Notes: a model not told the origin generated them from the sequence alone. A DNA stretch of 64,000 bases from Pyrinomonadaceae bacterium (GCA_030841085.1 JAVEDP010000022.1:124001-188000), one strand, 5' to 3'. Positions 25,504 to 34,106 are shown, numbered from the stretch's first letter. A program made the numbers and translations.

Positions 25504-26766
25504 ATGAATTCTCCCAAGTCGAATCGTAAATCCTCTCGTCGCAACCTCTTTCTGCGCGCCTCGGTCGCAACTGCCTTGCTTGCGATGGTGGGATCACTTC
25601 CCGCTTGCGCCGGCAAACTCGTTAAAGAAACTTCTGCTGAACCGTTAATCGAACACCCGGCGCCGCCCCCCAGTGATTTTCCCACCTGGTTCGGCAATCC
25701 CGCGCGCAACTTCTACGGCACTGGCCGATGGACCGGCAAACCGCTCGAGGTCGTTTGGGATTTCAAGACTGAATGGTCCAGCGGGCGTTTGCACAAAGAT
25801 GCGTGGGCCGGCTCTGGCTGGCCGGGGCAACCAGCCATCGTCGGCGATCGCATTTATTTTGGTTCGGCAGGCGCGCGCGTCTACGCCTTAAACGCAAAAG
25901 ACGGTTCCGTGATTTGGAGTTACAAAACCGGAGACAGCGCCAAGTCGTCGCCGGCGGTGGCAGGCGATCGTCTCGTTATCGGCAACCTGGACAACAGCGT
26001 CTATTGTTTGAATGCAAACGACGGCACGCTGATTTGGAAGGTCAAGACGGGATTTGAAACCGACTCATCACCGGCCATCATTGACGATCGCGTTTACATC
26101 GGCGGCGAAGACGGTTTCTATTATTGTTTCAATCTCGCCGACGGCGCGGTTATCTACAAACAACCGCTGGCGGGATCGGTAGAAGGCGGTTCGACAATCG
26201 TTGCCGGAAAGATTTTTGTTGGCACCGAAGCCGGGGATCTTTATTGCCTGAACCAAACTGACGGCACCGTGGTTTGGAAAGCGCGCATCGGAGCGGATTC
26301 GAATTCCACACCGGCAGTCGCCAACGGTTTCGTTTACACGGCGGCTGAAGATGGAATCGTCAGGGCCTTTAAACAGGAAGACGGCACGCCCGTTTGGACG
26401 CACAAAGTCGAAGGCGGTCTGAACCTAAAGACGGAAGAAAAGACCGGCTTCTGGTCCAGCCCAATCGTTTACCACGGCAAAGTCTTCCTCGGTTCCAACA
26501 ATGGCTATATGTATTGTTTGTCCGCAATCGATGGACAGCAAGTTTGGGCTTACCTGGCACGAGCGGCCATTTGGGGAAGTTCACCCGTAGTCGAAGGCCG
26601 CGTTATTGTTGGTGACAAGTCCGGTTGGATTTACGCCTTGTCGGCGGAAGATGGAAAACTTATTTCCGAAATTCAGGTTGGTGAAAACATCGATGCAACT
26701 CCAGCCGTCATGAACGGGCGCATCTATGTTGGGGCTTTCAATGGGAAGTTCTATTGTCTGAAGTAA
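25504..26766 (+). CDS. PQQ-type beta-propeller lipoprotein (BamB-like)
   Basis: 420 residues from the ATG at 25504; an upstream in-frame Met would overlap dapF and is not preferred. The lipoprotein signal is RASVATALLAMVGSLPAC with lipobox LPAC. Then come about seven or eight repeats of the PQQ-blade type, such as VYALNAKDGSVIWSYKTG, VYCLNANDGTLIWKVKTG and YCLSAIDGQQVWAY. BamB in the BAM complex and several other exported proteins share this fold; no PQQ-dependent dehydrogenase residues are apparent. A scaffold or binding role in the cell envelope is likely. Confidence 0.85.
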   Translation: MNSPKSNRKSSRRNLFLRASVATALLAMVGSLPACAGKLVKETSAEPLIEHPAPPPSDFPTWFGNPARNFYGTGRWTGKPLEVVWDFKTEWSSGRLHKDAWAGSGWPGQPAIVGDRIYFGSAGARVYALNAKDGSVIWSYKTGDSAKSSPAVAGDRLVIGNLDNSVYCLNANDGTLIWKVKTGFETDSSPAIIDDRVYIGGEDGFYYCFNLADGAVIYKQPLAGSVEGGSTIVAGKIFVGTEAGDLYCLNQTDGTVVWKARIGADSNSTPAVANGFVYTAAEDGIVRAFKQEDGTPVWTHKVEGGLNLKTEEKTGFWSSPIVYHGKVFLGSNNGYMYCLSAIDGQQVWAYLARAAIWGSSPVVEGRVIVGDKSGWIYALSAEDGKLISEIQVGENIDATPAVMNGRIYVGAFNGKFYCLK

Positions 26767-26767
26767 C

Positions 26768-27391
26768 TTGCTGATTTATCTAATCGACAACACCATCGAC
26801 GGCCAGGGCGACAGCCCGCGCGAACTGCGCGCCGTGCTGGGCCGCATGCGCGCAGGCCTTGAGATATTGACCGAGCCTTTCCACGCAGTTTCCCTGAAAA
26901 GAATAAAGACGCTGAAACCTTCTCACCTAATTCTCAGCGGCCAAAGTCATCCCTGGAACCAATACTCAGCGCAGTCACTCGCCGGGGTTTTTGAAGTCAT
27001 CAAAAAAGCCGAACAGCCAATCCTGGGCGTCTGCGGCGGACACCAGCAGATGGCGCTGGCGTTTGGCGCGCCGGTGGATCTGATGGCGCGCCTCGAGCCG
27101 GGCGAAGGTTACGAAGGTGCAAAACGCGAGCGTGGCTACTTTCCGGTCGACACGAACCGCAACGGCATCTTTCAAAACCTGCCCACCACGATCACTGTAT
27201 GGCACTCCCACTTTGACGAAGTGAAGCAACTGCCAAAAGATTTTCGCGCCACCGCTTGGAACGAGAACTCTCCGATTCAGGCAATGCAGCACACCAGCCG
27301 GCCCCTTTTTGGCGTGCAGTTTCACCCCGAGCTTTTCGACGACGAACATCCCGAGGGTCGGCGGGTTATTGAGAACTTTCTCTCGATTTAA
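26768..27391 (+). CDS. Class I glutamine amidotransferase-like protein
   Basis: 207 residues, starting at TTG (26768) one base after the stop of the propeller gene; no nearby ATG. The triad of class I amidotransferases is intact: Cys in ILGVCGGHQQMAL, and His-Glu in FGVQFHPELFDD. The sequence resembles GuaA/PabA-type glutaminase domains (IDNTIDGQGDSPRELRA at the start) but no synthase domain is fused. The acceptor partner is unknown. It may be co-translated with the upstream lipoprotein gene. Confidence 0.8.
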   Translation: MLIYLIDNTIDGQGDSPRELRAVLGRMRAGLEILTEPFHAVSLKRIKTLKPSHLILSGQSHPWNQYSAQSLAGVFEVIKKAEQPILGVCGGHQQMALAFGAPVDLMARLEPGEGYEGAKRERGYFPVDTNRNGIFQNLPTTITVWHSHFDEVKQLPKDFRATAWNENSPIQAMQHTSRPLFGVQFHPELFDDEHPEGRRVIENFLSI

Positions 27392-27540
27392 CCGCCTTGT
27401 CGGCCGCACTGGATTTTTATCCTTCCTCCTAACTCATATTATTTCAGTATTTAAGCTGAATCGTGAACATTGGGCCTGATTTTGGGCTTGCTCTCGCCTG
27501 GACTGAGCTTGAACGCCTGTGCTAGGTTCCTTGCCATCAA

Positions 27541-27579
27541 GCGGGGTGTTCTTACCCCCGCCTTTTCTTTTTTGGCGGG
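27541..27579 (+). promoter_or_regulatory. Attenuator-like leader of the 3D-domain gene (mutually exclusive hairpins)
   Basis: GCGGGG (27541-27546) can pair with CCCCGC (27556-27561), followed by TTTTCTTTTTT, a terminator-like layout. The same C-rich strand (CCCGCC, 27557-27562) can instead pair with GGCGGG (27574-27579), hiding the first hairpin. The start codon of the gene is about 75 bases further. No known riboswitch consensus was recognised in the upstream part (27392-27540), which holds no gene. Confidence 0.45.
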
Positions 27580-27653
27580 CTTGGCGGTTTTCAGCGCATG
27601 CATCCAGGATGCAAGCCCCTTATCTAAACAAAATTGGACGGAGACCCGGACGG

Positions 27654-28169
27654 ATGAAGGCAATAATCGGCCGTAGCGCAGTGATTGTGTTTGTGCTTCT
27701 AGTTGGCCTAATCGTTTTTTCAGCAACGCCTTCAATAGCAGAAACCGTCCTTTCGCAATTCAAAGAACAAAAGGAAGACGCTGGTCAGACGCAGGGAAAA
27801 GTTCTCACGAGCGCCGATTCCGCAGGCTTGAAGAAAACGGGTGACGACATTTTGGTCACAGGTCCGGCCACCAGTTACCTGGCCACGGCCTATAGCCTGA
27901 GAGGCAGAACGGCAAGCGGCAGAATGGTGAGCCGAGGTTTGATCGCTGCTGACCCGAGGGTTTTGCCACTCGGTTCGCGGGTTAGAGTTGAGCATCCGGG
28001 TTATTCAGGCGAGTACCTGGTTGCCGATACCGGGGGTGCCATTCGCGGGCGTCACATCGACATCTGGACTCCGAGCTCAAGCGAAGCGATGCGATTTGGC
28101 AAGCGCACCGTCAAGCTGACAGTCCTGAGCTATGGCGGGCGGAGAGCGAGAAAACAAGGAAAGATTTAG
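27654..28169 (+). CDS. 3D (Asp-Asp-Asp) domain protein, double-psi beta barrel
   Basis: 171 residues from the ATG at 27654. A signal peptide (AVIVFVLLVGLIVFSATP) is followed by a spacer and the 3D domain at about 75-165: ATAYSLRGRTASGRMVSRG, IAADPRVLPLGSRVRVE, YLVADTGGAIRGRHIDIW. The three Asp residues that name the domain (AADP, ADTG, HIDIW) are all present. Members include lytic transglycosylase-like MltA/RpfB/YabE domains, so a peptidoglycan role is likely. A leader with switch-like hairpins precedes it and a strong terminator follows. Confidence 0.85.
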   Translation: MKAIIGRSAVIVFVLLVGLIVFSATPSIAETVLSQFKEQKEDAGQTQGKVLTSADSAGLKKTGDDILVTGPATSYLATAYSLRGRTASGRMVSRGLIAADPRVLPLGSRVRVEHPGYSGEYLVADTGGAIRGRHIDIWTPSSSEAMRFGKRTVKLTVLSYGGRRARKQGKI

Positions 28170-28200
28170 ACCTATTCAAGTATTTTCCGGAATTCATGCG

Positions 28201-28227
28201 GCAGAAGGAAAACCTTCTGCTTTTTTT
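28201..28227 (+). terminator. Rho-independent terminator after the 3D-domain gene
   Basis: A perfect stem GCAGAAGG / CCTTCTGC with loop AAAA is followed by seven T. It ends transcription 30-60 bases after the stop codon at 28169. Confidence 0.9.
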
Positions 28228-28274
28228 GTTGTCGCTTTTCTGGTGCTGGTTCAGTTTCGACTTTTGCATGCTCC

Positions 28275-28456
28275 AGGTCCGAAGGACCGGTAGTTAGTAG
28301 CCCCGTCCATCAGGGCGGGGTAGATGTACGGTTTACTTGCCTGAGCGCCGAAGGTGCGCAAGTGTTCGTGCCGGCCCTTCGGGCCTCGCATCAATCCAAG
28401 AATAAGGTCCCCCGCCCTCACGGGACGGGGCTATTGACTGCTGGTCCTTCGGACCT
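28275..28456. repeat. Large inverted repeat, family J (AGGTCCGAAGGACC ... TAGCCCCGTC)
   Basis: AGGTCCGAAGGACC and TAGCCCCGTC at the left match GACGGGGCTA and GGTCCTTCGGACCT at the right in inverse order; the centre has GCCGGCCCTTCGGGCC. It looks like a REP/MITE-type element of about 180 bases. It occupies the rest of the 350-base gap before the asparaginase gene; no gene is seen there. Confidence 0.75.
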
Positions 28457-28523
28457 ATAAGTTCAAATTGGAACCGGTTCCCTTTTTCATGACAGTCAAA
28501 CTTTCGAATCCCGTCGTGGTAAC

Positions 28524-29660
28524 ATGCGCGCCATTCCCCTAAGCGCGAGCCCAAAGAGCAAAGGTATGCAGGTTAGTCGACAACCGTCTGCAAACAATCT
28601 GGAAGTTCCCGCGGCCGAGCCGTTGGTCGAGGTGACGCGCGGCGCAATCACCGAGTCGCGCCATCGCGGACACGTGGTCGCGGTCGAGCCGGACGCTACG
28701 ATTGTCGCCCATCTCGGCGCGCCGGAAACCGTTACTTTCCTGCGTTCCTCCGCCAAGCCCCATCAAGCCATTCCCTTAATTACTTCCGGCGCCGCGGATC
28801 GTTTTGGCTTTACTGAAAGAGAGATTGCGCTTGCCTGCGCGTCGCATAGCGGCGAGCCAATGCACACGGACGTCGCGGCATCGATGCTGAAGAAAATCGG
28901 ACTCGGGCCGGAAGCTTTGAAATGCGGCACGCATGAGCCTTTTAGTCCCGAGGTGACGAGCGACTTGCGCAAACGCGGCGAAGCGCCAAACGTGTTGCAG
29001 AACAACTGTTCGGGCAAACACGCCGGGATGCTGGCGCTGGCGTTGCATCTGGGCGCGCCGACCGAAACCTATTACGAGGCCGCCAATCCAGCGCAACTGG
29101 CAATCGGCAATGCCATTTCCCAATTTTCCGACATCGCTATTGAAAATATTTCGGTGGGCGTCGATGGCTGCGGCGTCCCGGTGTTTGGAATTACCGTCAA
29201 GGCAATGGCGTTGATGTATGCGCGGCTGGTGTCGCCGCCGGAAGAATTTGATGAGCCGACCAAGGCCGCATGCGCGCGCATTGTTTCGGCGATGACAACT
29301 TATCCGGAACTGATCGGCGGCTCGACCGAACGACTGGATACGGAAATGATGCGTGCTGCCGCGGGCCGCTTGATTTCAAAGGTTGGCGCGGAAGGCGTCT
29401 ACACGGTTGGCGTTTTGCCTTGCGACGATTGGCCGCATGGGTTTGGACTGGCACTGAAGATCGAAGACGGCGACGATCATCGCGCGCGGCCGACGGTTGT
29501 GATCGAATCACTGCGGCAACTCGGCGTGTTGGTTGATGAATCGCTCGAAGCAGTTGCGCGTTACGCGTTTTTCCCAGTTCTTAATCGACGCGGCGAAGTA
29601 GTCGGCGAAGTCAGGGCCGGCTTTGAACTAAACCGTCCGGAGCATTCAGCGGTGAAATGA
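28524..29660 (+). CDS. Asparaginase, Asparaginase_II family (Rhizobium AnsA-like type)
   Basis: 378 residues; the conserved part starts at about residue 30 (PLVEVTRGAITESRHRGHVV). The PF06089 pattern is clear: FLRSSAKPHQAIPL, CASHSGEPMH, LQNNCSGKHAGMLALA and VGVDGCGVPVFG. The last three carry the Ser, Lys and Cys residues of the active centre and zinc-site in this family. It hydrolyses L-asparagine to aspartate. A second start at 28566 (MQVSRQPS) is possible and would shorten it by 14 residues. It ends six bases before the next gene, on the same strand. Confidence 0.88.
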   Translation: MRAIPLSASPKSKGMQVSRQPSANNLEVPAAEPLVEVTRGAITESRHRGHVVAVEPDATIVAHLGAPETVTFLRSSAKPHQAIPLITSGAADRFGFTEREIALACASHSGEPMHTDVAASMLKKIGLGPEALKCGTHEPFSPEVTSDLRKRGEAPNVLQNNCSGKHAGMLALALHLGAPTETYYEAANPAQLAIGNAISQFSDIAIENISVGVDGCGVPVFGITVKAMALMYARLVSPPEEFDEPTKAACARIVSAMTTYPELIGGSTERLDTEMMRAAAGRLISKVGAEGVYTVGVLPCDDWPHGFGLALKIEDGDDHRARPTVVIESLRQLGVLVDESLEAVARYAFFPVLNRRGEVVGEVRAGFELNRPEHSAVK

Positions 29661-29666
29661 TTTCCT

Positions 29667-30239
29667 ATGAGTACTCCTGAAGCTTCCCAGACAATTCCAG
29701 GCAACGGCGACGGCGAAACCGCTGGTCCGCCCGCCTTGGGCCGCGATGCTGCCGGCAGACTCGATCTCGATTCGGTGCCGGATGTTATTCAGTGGTTCCT
29801 CGATTTCGATCAGCGCGTCGCGATCGTCAAACATCCCAACGTAGAAGAGGTGTTTCAGTGGAAACAACAGCGCAGCCAAACCGCCGGCGAACAAGTTTTC
29901 GCTTTTAACCGCGCCGAGGATCGTCTGGCTATCGGCATAATTCAGGCGTTGGCCGAACATGCCACGGAGCGGCAGCTTCACGTCTGGGTAAGCCAGCTTC
30001 TGAATGCACTCGACACCGCCACGAAAGCTACCGAGGCGGCCACTACTGCGTATCAACTCGATTTGCAATCAGGCGGCTCGGTTGTGAACGAGGCCAAAAA
30101 GATTCCGTCAGCCCGCGGCCGCGAAGAATTCCTTATCAACTGCTGGATTGAAACACTCTGCACTGCAGAAGCGCGCGTGCTTGGCTGGTTATACAAAGAA
30201 CTCTATGACCGCCCCTTCGTTCCTGATTCACTGACTTAG
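29667..30239 (+). CDS. Hypothetical protein
   Basis: 190 residues, not recognised. The first 30 are Gly/Pro-rich and probably disordered. From residue 38 it is mostly helical (DVIQWFLDFDQRVAIVKHPN, then WVSQLLNALDTATKATEA, ending EARVLGWLYKELYDRPFVP). No signal peptide, membrane segment or catalytic motif is seen. It lies six bases after the asparaginase gene, so the two are probably co-transcribed, and it precedes the aminotransferase gene. No function is proposed. Confidence 0.65.
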   Translation: MSTPEASQTIPGNGDGETAGPPALGRDAAGRLDLDSVPDVIQWFLDFDQRVAIVKHPNVEEVFQWKQQRSQTAGEQVFAFNRAEDRLAIGIIQALAEHATERQLHVWVSQLLNALDTATKATEAATTAYQLDLQSGGSVVNEAKKIPSARGREEFLINCWIETLCTAEARVLGWLYKELYDRPFVPDSLT

Positions 30240-30294
30240 GTTGCACGCTTGTTAGTTAACCCCGACCGCCGGGCCCTGCTGCTAAATCCTTTTT

Positions 30295-31419
30295 ATGAAT
30301 GATGCTTTGCGCGCGCTCTTTCCGGTAATCGATCGGTTTAACTATCTGAACCACGCGGCTGTCTCGCCGCCTCCCGCCGTCACGATCGCCGCAGTACAAC
30401 GCCAGTTAAAAGACGTGTCCGAGAATGGCTCAGTCAACTTTCGCAATTGGATCGCGACGAAAGAAAGAACGCGAACGCTGCTCGCGACGATGCTGGGCGC
30501 TCGGCCGGAACAAGTCGCGTTCATGCGCAACACCTCGGACGGCTTGTCGACAGTTGCCAATGGTCTGCGCTGGCAGCCGGGCGACAATCTGGTAACTTTC
30601 CGTAACGAGTTTCCTTCAAATATTTATCCATGGCTGCGGCTGCGTGACGCACTTGGCGTCGACGTGCGCATGGCCGAAGAGCGCGATGGCAAAATCGATC
30701 TGAACGAACTTATTGGATTGATAGACGCGAAAACGCGGCTGGTTGCAATCAGTCAGGTCCAATACGCGTCTGGGTTCCGCGCCGACCTGGAGCGTCTCGG
30801 TCGCGCCGCACGCGCTGTCGATGCGCTGCTTGTCGTGGATGTTATTCAGGCGTTAGGTGTAATTCCCATTGATGTGCAGGCGGAACTCGTTGATGTGGCT
30901 GCGGGCGCCTGTCACAAATGGCTGCTGACTCCCGAGGGCGTCGGGTTCCTCTATCTTTCCGAAAGAGCGCGCGAGCGAATTCAACCCACACTCGTCGGCT
31001 GGATCAGTGTTCCTGACCCGGATGACTACGCAAACTTTTCCCAGGGTTGGAACTGCGGCACGCTTGCCTGGGAAACAGGCACTGGACCAGCGGCACTGAT
31101 TCATGGCCTTGAGCAGAGTCTGAAACTTCTCAGTGAAACCGGAATCGATCGCGTACAGACGCATCTGGAAATGCTCACCGACTATCTTTGCGAACGTTTG
31201 GCAAACAAGCCTTATCGCATTGTTAGCTCCAGGCTGCGCGGTGAAAAGTCTCAGATTGTCTGCATTCAACACACCAGCGGCCTGAGCGCGCTGAACTTGT
31301 ACGCTCATTTAAAAGAGCGCCGGATCATTACCGCTCCGCGCGGCGACCGTTTACGCATCTCGCCTCATCTTTACAATACTCCCGAAGAAATCGACGTGTT
31401 AGTCGACGCCCTTCCTTAA
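30295..31419 (+). CDS. Class V aminotransferase (PLP-dependent, IPN epimerase/cysteine desulfurase-like)
   Basis: 374 residues, usual for the family. The fold type I signature is visible: RFNYLNHAAVSPPP at the start, FMRNTSDGLSTVANGL, then VDVIQALGVIPIDV (Asp-Gln pair at the cofactor ring) and AGACHKWLLTPEG, whose Lys should bind PLP. EWETGT-like LAWETGTGPAALI closes the active site. It lacks the Cys of cysteine desulfurases at the usual loop, so an isopenicillin N epimerase-like or other amino-group enzyme is more likely. The substrate is unknown. Confidence 0.85.
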   Translation: MNDALRALFPVIDRFNYLNHAAVSPPPAVTIAAVQRQLKDVSENGSVNFRNWIATKERTRTLLATMLGARPEQVAFMRNTSDGLSTVANGLRWQPGDNLVTFRNEFPSNIYPWLRLRDALGVDVRMAEERDGKIDLNELIGLIDAKTRLVAISQVQYASGFRADLERLGRAARAVDALLVVDVIQALGVIPIDVQAELVDVAAGACHKWLLTPEGVGFLYLSERARERIQPTLVGWISVPDPDDYANFSQGWNCGTLAWETGTGPAALIHGLEQSLKLLSETGIDRVQTHLEMLTDYLCERLANKPYRIVSSRLRGEKSQIVCIQHTSGLSALNLYAHLKERRIITAPRGDRLRISPHLYNTPEEIDVLVDALP

Positions 31420-31429
31420 ACTTTTCATG

Positions 31430-31875
31430 GACCAGGGATGAGTGGACGCAGTCTGGCGAGCGATTTCCGTTCGCGCGAATGAGCGCGATGTATTGAAGGT
31501 GTACGAGCTGACGCAGTCCTTACGGCCGCGTTGGCCTGGGCCAACATAGCGCACGCAGCAGGTTTTCTAAGGAAAAGGAATACTGGCAGAGCGGTTCATG
31601 TTGGAAACGGTTGTTGGCACGATCGTTGCTAAAAGAGCAACGACACAAGAAGGGTAAAAGGGTAAATCGGGTCAGGCTCAAAGATTGTGGTGAGTGGAAG
31701 CTTTGGGGGAGGCGTCCTCTCACGATTGAAAAGCAGGCGGTGGCTCTTTCGGGGGAACGGAGTTAACGCTGGCGCACAGTTGATGAGCATCCATTGCGAG
31801 GCTGCTGATTTCCGTCCTGAAGGGGCTTGGGGGAGCCTCCCAGGAAGATCAGCAGCCCGCATTATTTTTTTAAGG
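31430..31875 (+). ncRNA. Candidate structured non-coding RNA
   Basis: This gap has no convincing gene but many perfect or near-perfect hairpins: GCGAGCG/CGTTCGC at 31456-31474, GTTGGCC/GGCCAAC at 31530-31545, CGTTGCT/AGCAACG at 31624-31642, and a long terminal stem at 31795-31861 followed by a T-tract. It is therefore a candidate for a trans-acting or long 3' RNA. I looked for the conserved sequences of RNase P, tmRNA, SRP RNA and 6S RNA and saw none. Boundaries and strand are inferred from the terminator. Confidence 0.4.
31795..31871 (+). terminator. Long terminator hairpin at the end of the structured region
   Basis: TGCG-A-GGCTGCTGATTTCC pairs with GGAAGATCAGCAGCC-CGCA (one bulged G); a second small stem GGCT/AGCC lies inside. 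It is followed by TTATTTTTTT. Confidence 0.7.
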
Positions 31876-31886
31876 TTAGGTGACAA

Positions 31887-31923
31887 TAAAAAAGCGCGGG
31901 TCGAATTCGGCCCTGCGCTTTTT
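31887..31923. terminator. Bidirectional terminator
   Basis: A run of A, then GCGCGGG and CCCTGCGC arms (31894-31918), then a run of T. It would serve both the plus-strand transcript and the minus-strand gene ending at 31977. Confidence 0.7.
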
Positions 31924-31976
31924 CATTGTACGTGGGATGTCGGACGTGGGATGTCGGACGTGAAAAGCCGGAAACC

Positions 31977-33161
31977 TTAGCGCACGCCCGGACCGATCAG
32001 CCGCGACGGATCTGTCTCTGGCGTCATCTCATCAAGGTTCAGCCGCAACATGCCGCCAGCATCGCTATAAGCATCTACGTTTCGCGTCCGCGTGCGTCTA
32101 CGGCTGAACAATAAAGCCCCAAAAAGTCCGCCCACCCCTAAACAGGTAACCCACGCCAGGCCTGACGCTTTAACTACCGAGACAAAAACACCGAGCGTCG
32201 TCTCAGTAAATTCTCGGGTTGCGCGTTCGTAAACGTAAGGGTCATTCCCAAGCCATTGGACGACCTGCTGGTATTTCACCTGATCGATTAGTTCGTTTGC
32301 GACGGGTTCGCTGGGCGCGTCAAATACAAACACCGAATAGTTTCCGACACGACGATAAGCAGAAGGGAGCGCGTTAGCATTCGCGCCGGCGCCGCGCAAT
32401 TCTGCGATTTTAGTTTTTATGTTCCAGTCGTTGTCGGCTGCTATCTTGGCAGTATTGAATTCAATGATGAGGAGTTTGCCTGCGTCATAATTCGCTAGCG
32501 CGGCCTCGGCGCTACCTTCGAATGAAACCGCGTCCAGCACGCGTTGTTGCGGCAACAACTCTTTCAAAGCCTGCAAGCTGACAAAGTAGGAAGCGTGCGC
32601 TTGAACTGTTTCCCAGTTTGGCAGGTGTTTGATGAGGACTGGTATGTCGTTCTCGCCGCGATCGAATTGTTCGGCCAGGGCGACGGCCAAGCCGTAGAGT
32701 TCAACTTCCGACGAGTTATTTGGCGCAGCTGAATCAGCCGGCGAGATTTTGACGAAGTTGTTTCCCTTAAAGAAAACAACCATATGCGGATCAGCAGCGC
32801 TTGCAGTTCCAATGGCTCCCAGCTTCATTTGCTGGCCGGCCGGCACCGCGGCAGTCAGAAGTGAGTACGCCGCGGAATCCATTTTGGTCTGCGTCAGAAC
32901 CACTACAAAGGTATTACCCGTGCGCGAAATGTACGTCCTCGTGGTGCGTGAAATTATCGAGTCTTCAGTTTGTTTAGGTTCGTTTGGGGTCGACGAAGCC
33001 AATCCGCGAGCACGAAAGTCCGCGAGATTGTCGGGCAAACTCTTGGCGGTCGCGGCGTTTGAGTTTTCAGGCGCAGCGAAAGACGACACCAGGCAAGCCG
33101 CAGCAAGTAAAACCGCCGAGCATAGTTTGAAAAACGAGTGTCCCACGATAAACCTCAACAA
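31977..33161 (-). CDS. Hypothetical exported membrane-anchored protein
   Basis: 394 residues. A signal peptide (FKLCSAVLLAAACLVSSFAA) is at the start and one transmembrane helix is near the C-terminus (about 330-355, ASGLAWVTCLGVGGLFGALL) followed by RRRTRTR, so most of the protein should lie in the periplasm with a short cytoplasmic tail. The middle shows two similar-looking halves (VVFFKGNNFVKISPAD, LLIIEFNTAKIAADN). The family is not recognised with certainty; it resembles the acidobacterial DUF6599 style of protein. No enzyme motif is seen. It ends in a bidirectional terminator. Confidence 0.7.
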   Translation of the reverse strand: MLRFIVGHSFFKLCSAVLLAAACLVSSFAAPENSNAATAKSLPDNLADFRARGLASSTPNEPKQTEDSIISRTTRTYISRTGNTFVVVLTQTKMDSAAYSLLTAAVPAGQQMKLGAIGTASAADPHMVVFFKGNNFVKISPADSAAPNNSSEVELYGLAVALAEQFDRGENDIPVLIKHLPNWETVQAHASYFVSLQALKELLPQQRVLDAVSFEGSAEAALANYDAGKLLIIEFNTAKIAADNDWNIKTKIAELRGAGANANALPSAYRRVGNYSVFVFDAPSEPVANELIDQVKYQQVVQWLGNDPYVYERATREFTETTLGVFVSVVKASGLAWVTCLGVGGLFGALLFSRRRTRTRNVDAYSDAGGMLRLNLDEMTPETDPSRLIGPGVR

Positions 33162-33248
33162 TCCGCTGGACCGTGTTGCTTAGAACCCAATGTCCTTTGG
33201 ATGTTCCGCGCTTTGTACGGGTTGGAAATGAAAAGGACGAGCAAGAGT

Positions 33249-33833
33249 CTAATGCCAGCGCCGGAGCTGGCGCAAAAGCAGGTCGGCAAAATGGCGTGGA
33301 TTGCTGATGTTATGCAGGACTATCGTGCCGCCGACCTCGCTGGCGTTGTCTACGATTAGATCTCCAAACCCAAGCATACGCTGGGGAATGCTGGCAGCGA
33401 CCGTGACATCCTGAATTTTGCTGAGCGGGATGTTACGCGTGGTGCGCGCGATTAGGCCGGTGTCAATTTCGAGTTTGGAATCCGTCAAGGTGTAGCGAAC
33501 CATGTTACGCCGGAGGTGGTAATACGCCGGCACCAGCAGCAGCGCCAGACCGACAGGAACGGAAATCAGCGCCGGCACATCGACCCATCCCAATAACACC
33601 ACCAGGGCAAACGCCGCGAGCACTGCCAGCGCGTAACCGAATTTGATAAAGATCATCGTCGGACGAACGGTAAAGATGACCTGCTCGAGATCTTCATTTA
33701 GATCCTGCTGGACGGGTAGACCACTTTGCACGCGAGCAATGCGCGTCACTTCCGGATCGCCGGCGGGTGAGCCACAGTTTGAACAGAAGCGCACGCCCGG
33801 AGGAATATAGGAACCACAATTAGAACAGTGCAT
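33249..33833 (-). CDS. Zinc-ribbon and bacterial PH (bPH2) domain membrane protein
   Basis: 194 residues. An N-terminal zinc ribbon (CSNCGSYIPPGVRFCSNCG) is followed at about 60-105 by two hydrophobic helices (FGYALAVLAAFALVVLLGW, SVPVGLALLLVPAYY) and a bPH2 domain at about 110-175: RYTLTDSKLEIDTGLIARTT, IPLSKIQDVTV and GDLIVDNASEVGG. This is the YdbS/YdbT pattern. Members are thought to act at the inner membrane; the role is unknown. It is upstream of the exported protein at 31977-33161 on the same strand, with an 87-base gap. Confidence 0.82.
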   Translation of the reverse strand: MHCSNCGSYIPPGVRFCSNCGSPAGDPEVTRIARVQSGLPVQQDLNEDLEQVIFTVRPTMIFIKFGYALAVLAAFALVVLLGWVDVPALISVPVGLALLLVPAYYHLRRNMVRYTLTDSKLEIDTGLIARTTRNIPLSKIQDVTVAASIPQRMLGFGDLIVDNASEVGGTIVLHNISNPRHFADLLLRQLRRWH

Positions 33834-33917
33834 TGGTTTCTAATACGAGGAGGTAGCTTGACAAGTTCTGCTGCGAATTTTGAACTTGGACCTTAGAACT
33901 TTGCGCAACGCTCAAGC

Positions 33918-33980
33918 GGTTCAGAGTCCAAGCTTTAGCTTGCTCTTCCGCCGGCAACCTAAAGGTTGGACTCTGAACTG
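33918..33980. repeat. Inverted repeat, family G (GTTCAGAGTCC type)
   Basis: GTTCAGAGTCCAAGCTTTAG is mirrored by CTAAAGGTTGGACTCTGAAC. A second copy is at 48934-49014. The remainder of 33834-34106 holds short low-complexity words (CTACTGCTCCTGCCTACTG) and no gene. Confidence 0.75.
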
Positions 33981-34106
33981 CTGCTCTGCGCCAAATGACA
34001 AATGGCAAATGATGAATGGTGAATTTTCTTTTCGCTTTCAATCTAAGCTGAAGCCAATCTTGCGTCACCCTTGTTTTTTCTGCCTACTGCTCCTGCCTAC
34101 TGTCTT

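Noticed and set aside
27392-27573. c-di-AMP (ydaO-type) riboswitch before the 3D gene
   Set aside because: Gene type fits but the conserved ydaO sequence blocks are not visible, so it is only noted as an unassigned leader.
27451-27735. 94-residue frame on the minus strand over the 3D gene leader
   Set aside because: Basic, low-complexity product without a start signal; the leader hairpins explain the sequence better.
31430-31875. RNase P RNA, tmRNA, SRP RNA or 6S RNA
   Set aside because: The conserved core words of RNase P (GAGGAAAGTCC), tmRNA ends and the SRP GGAA tetraloop region were not found on either strand.
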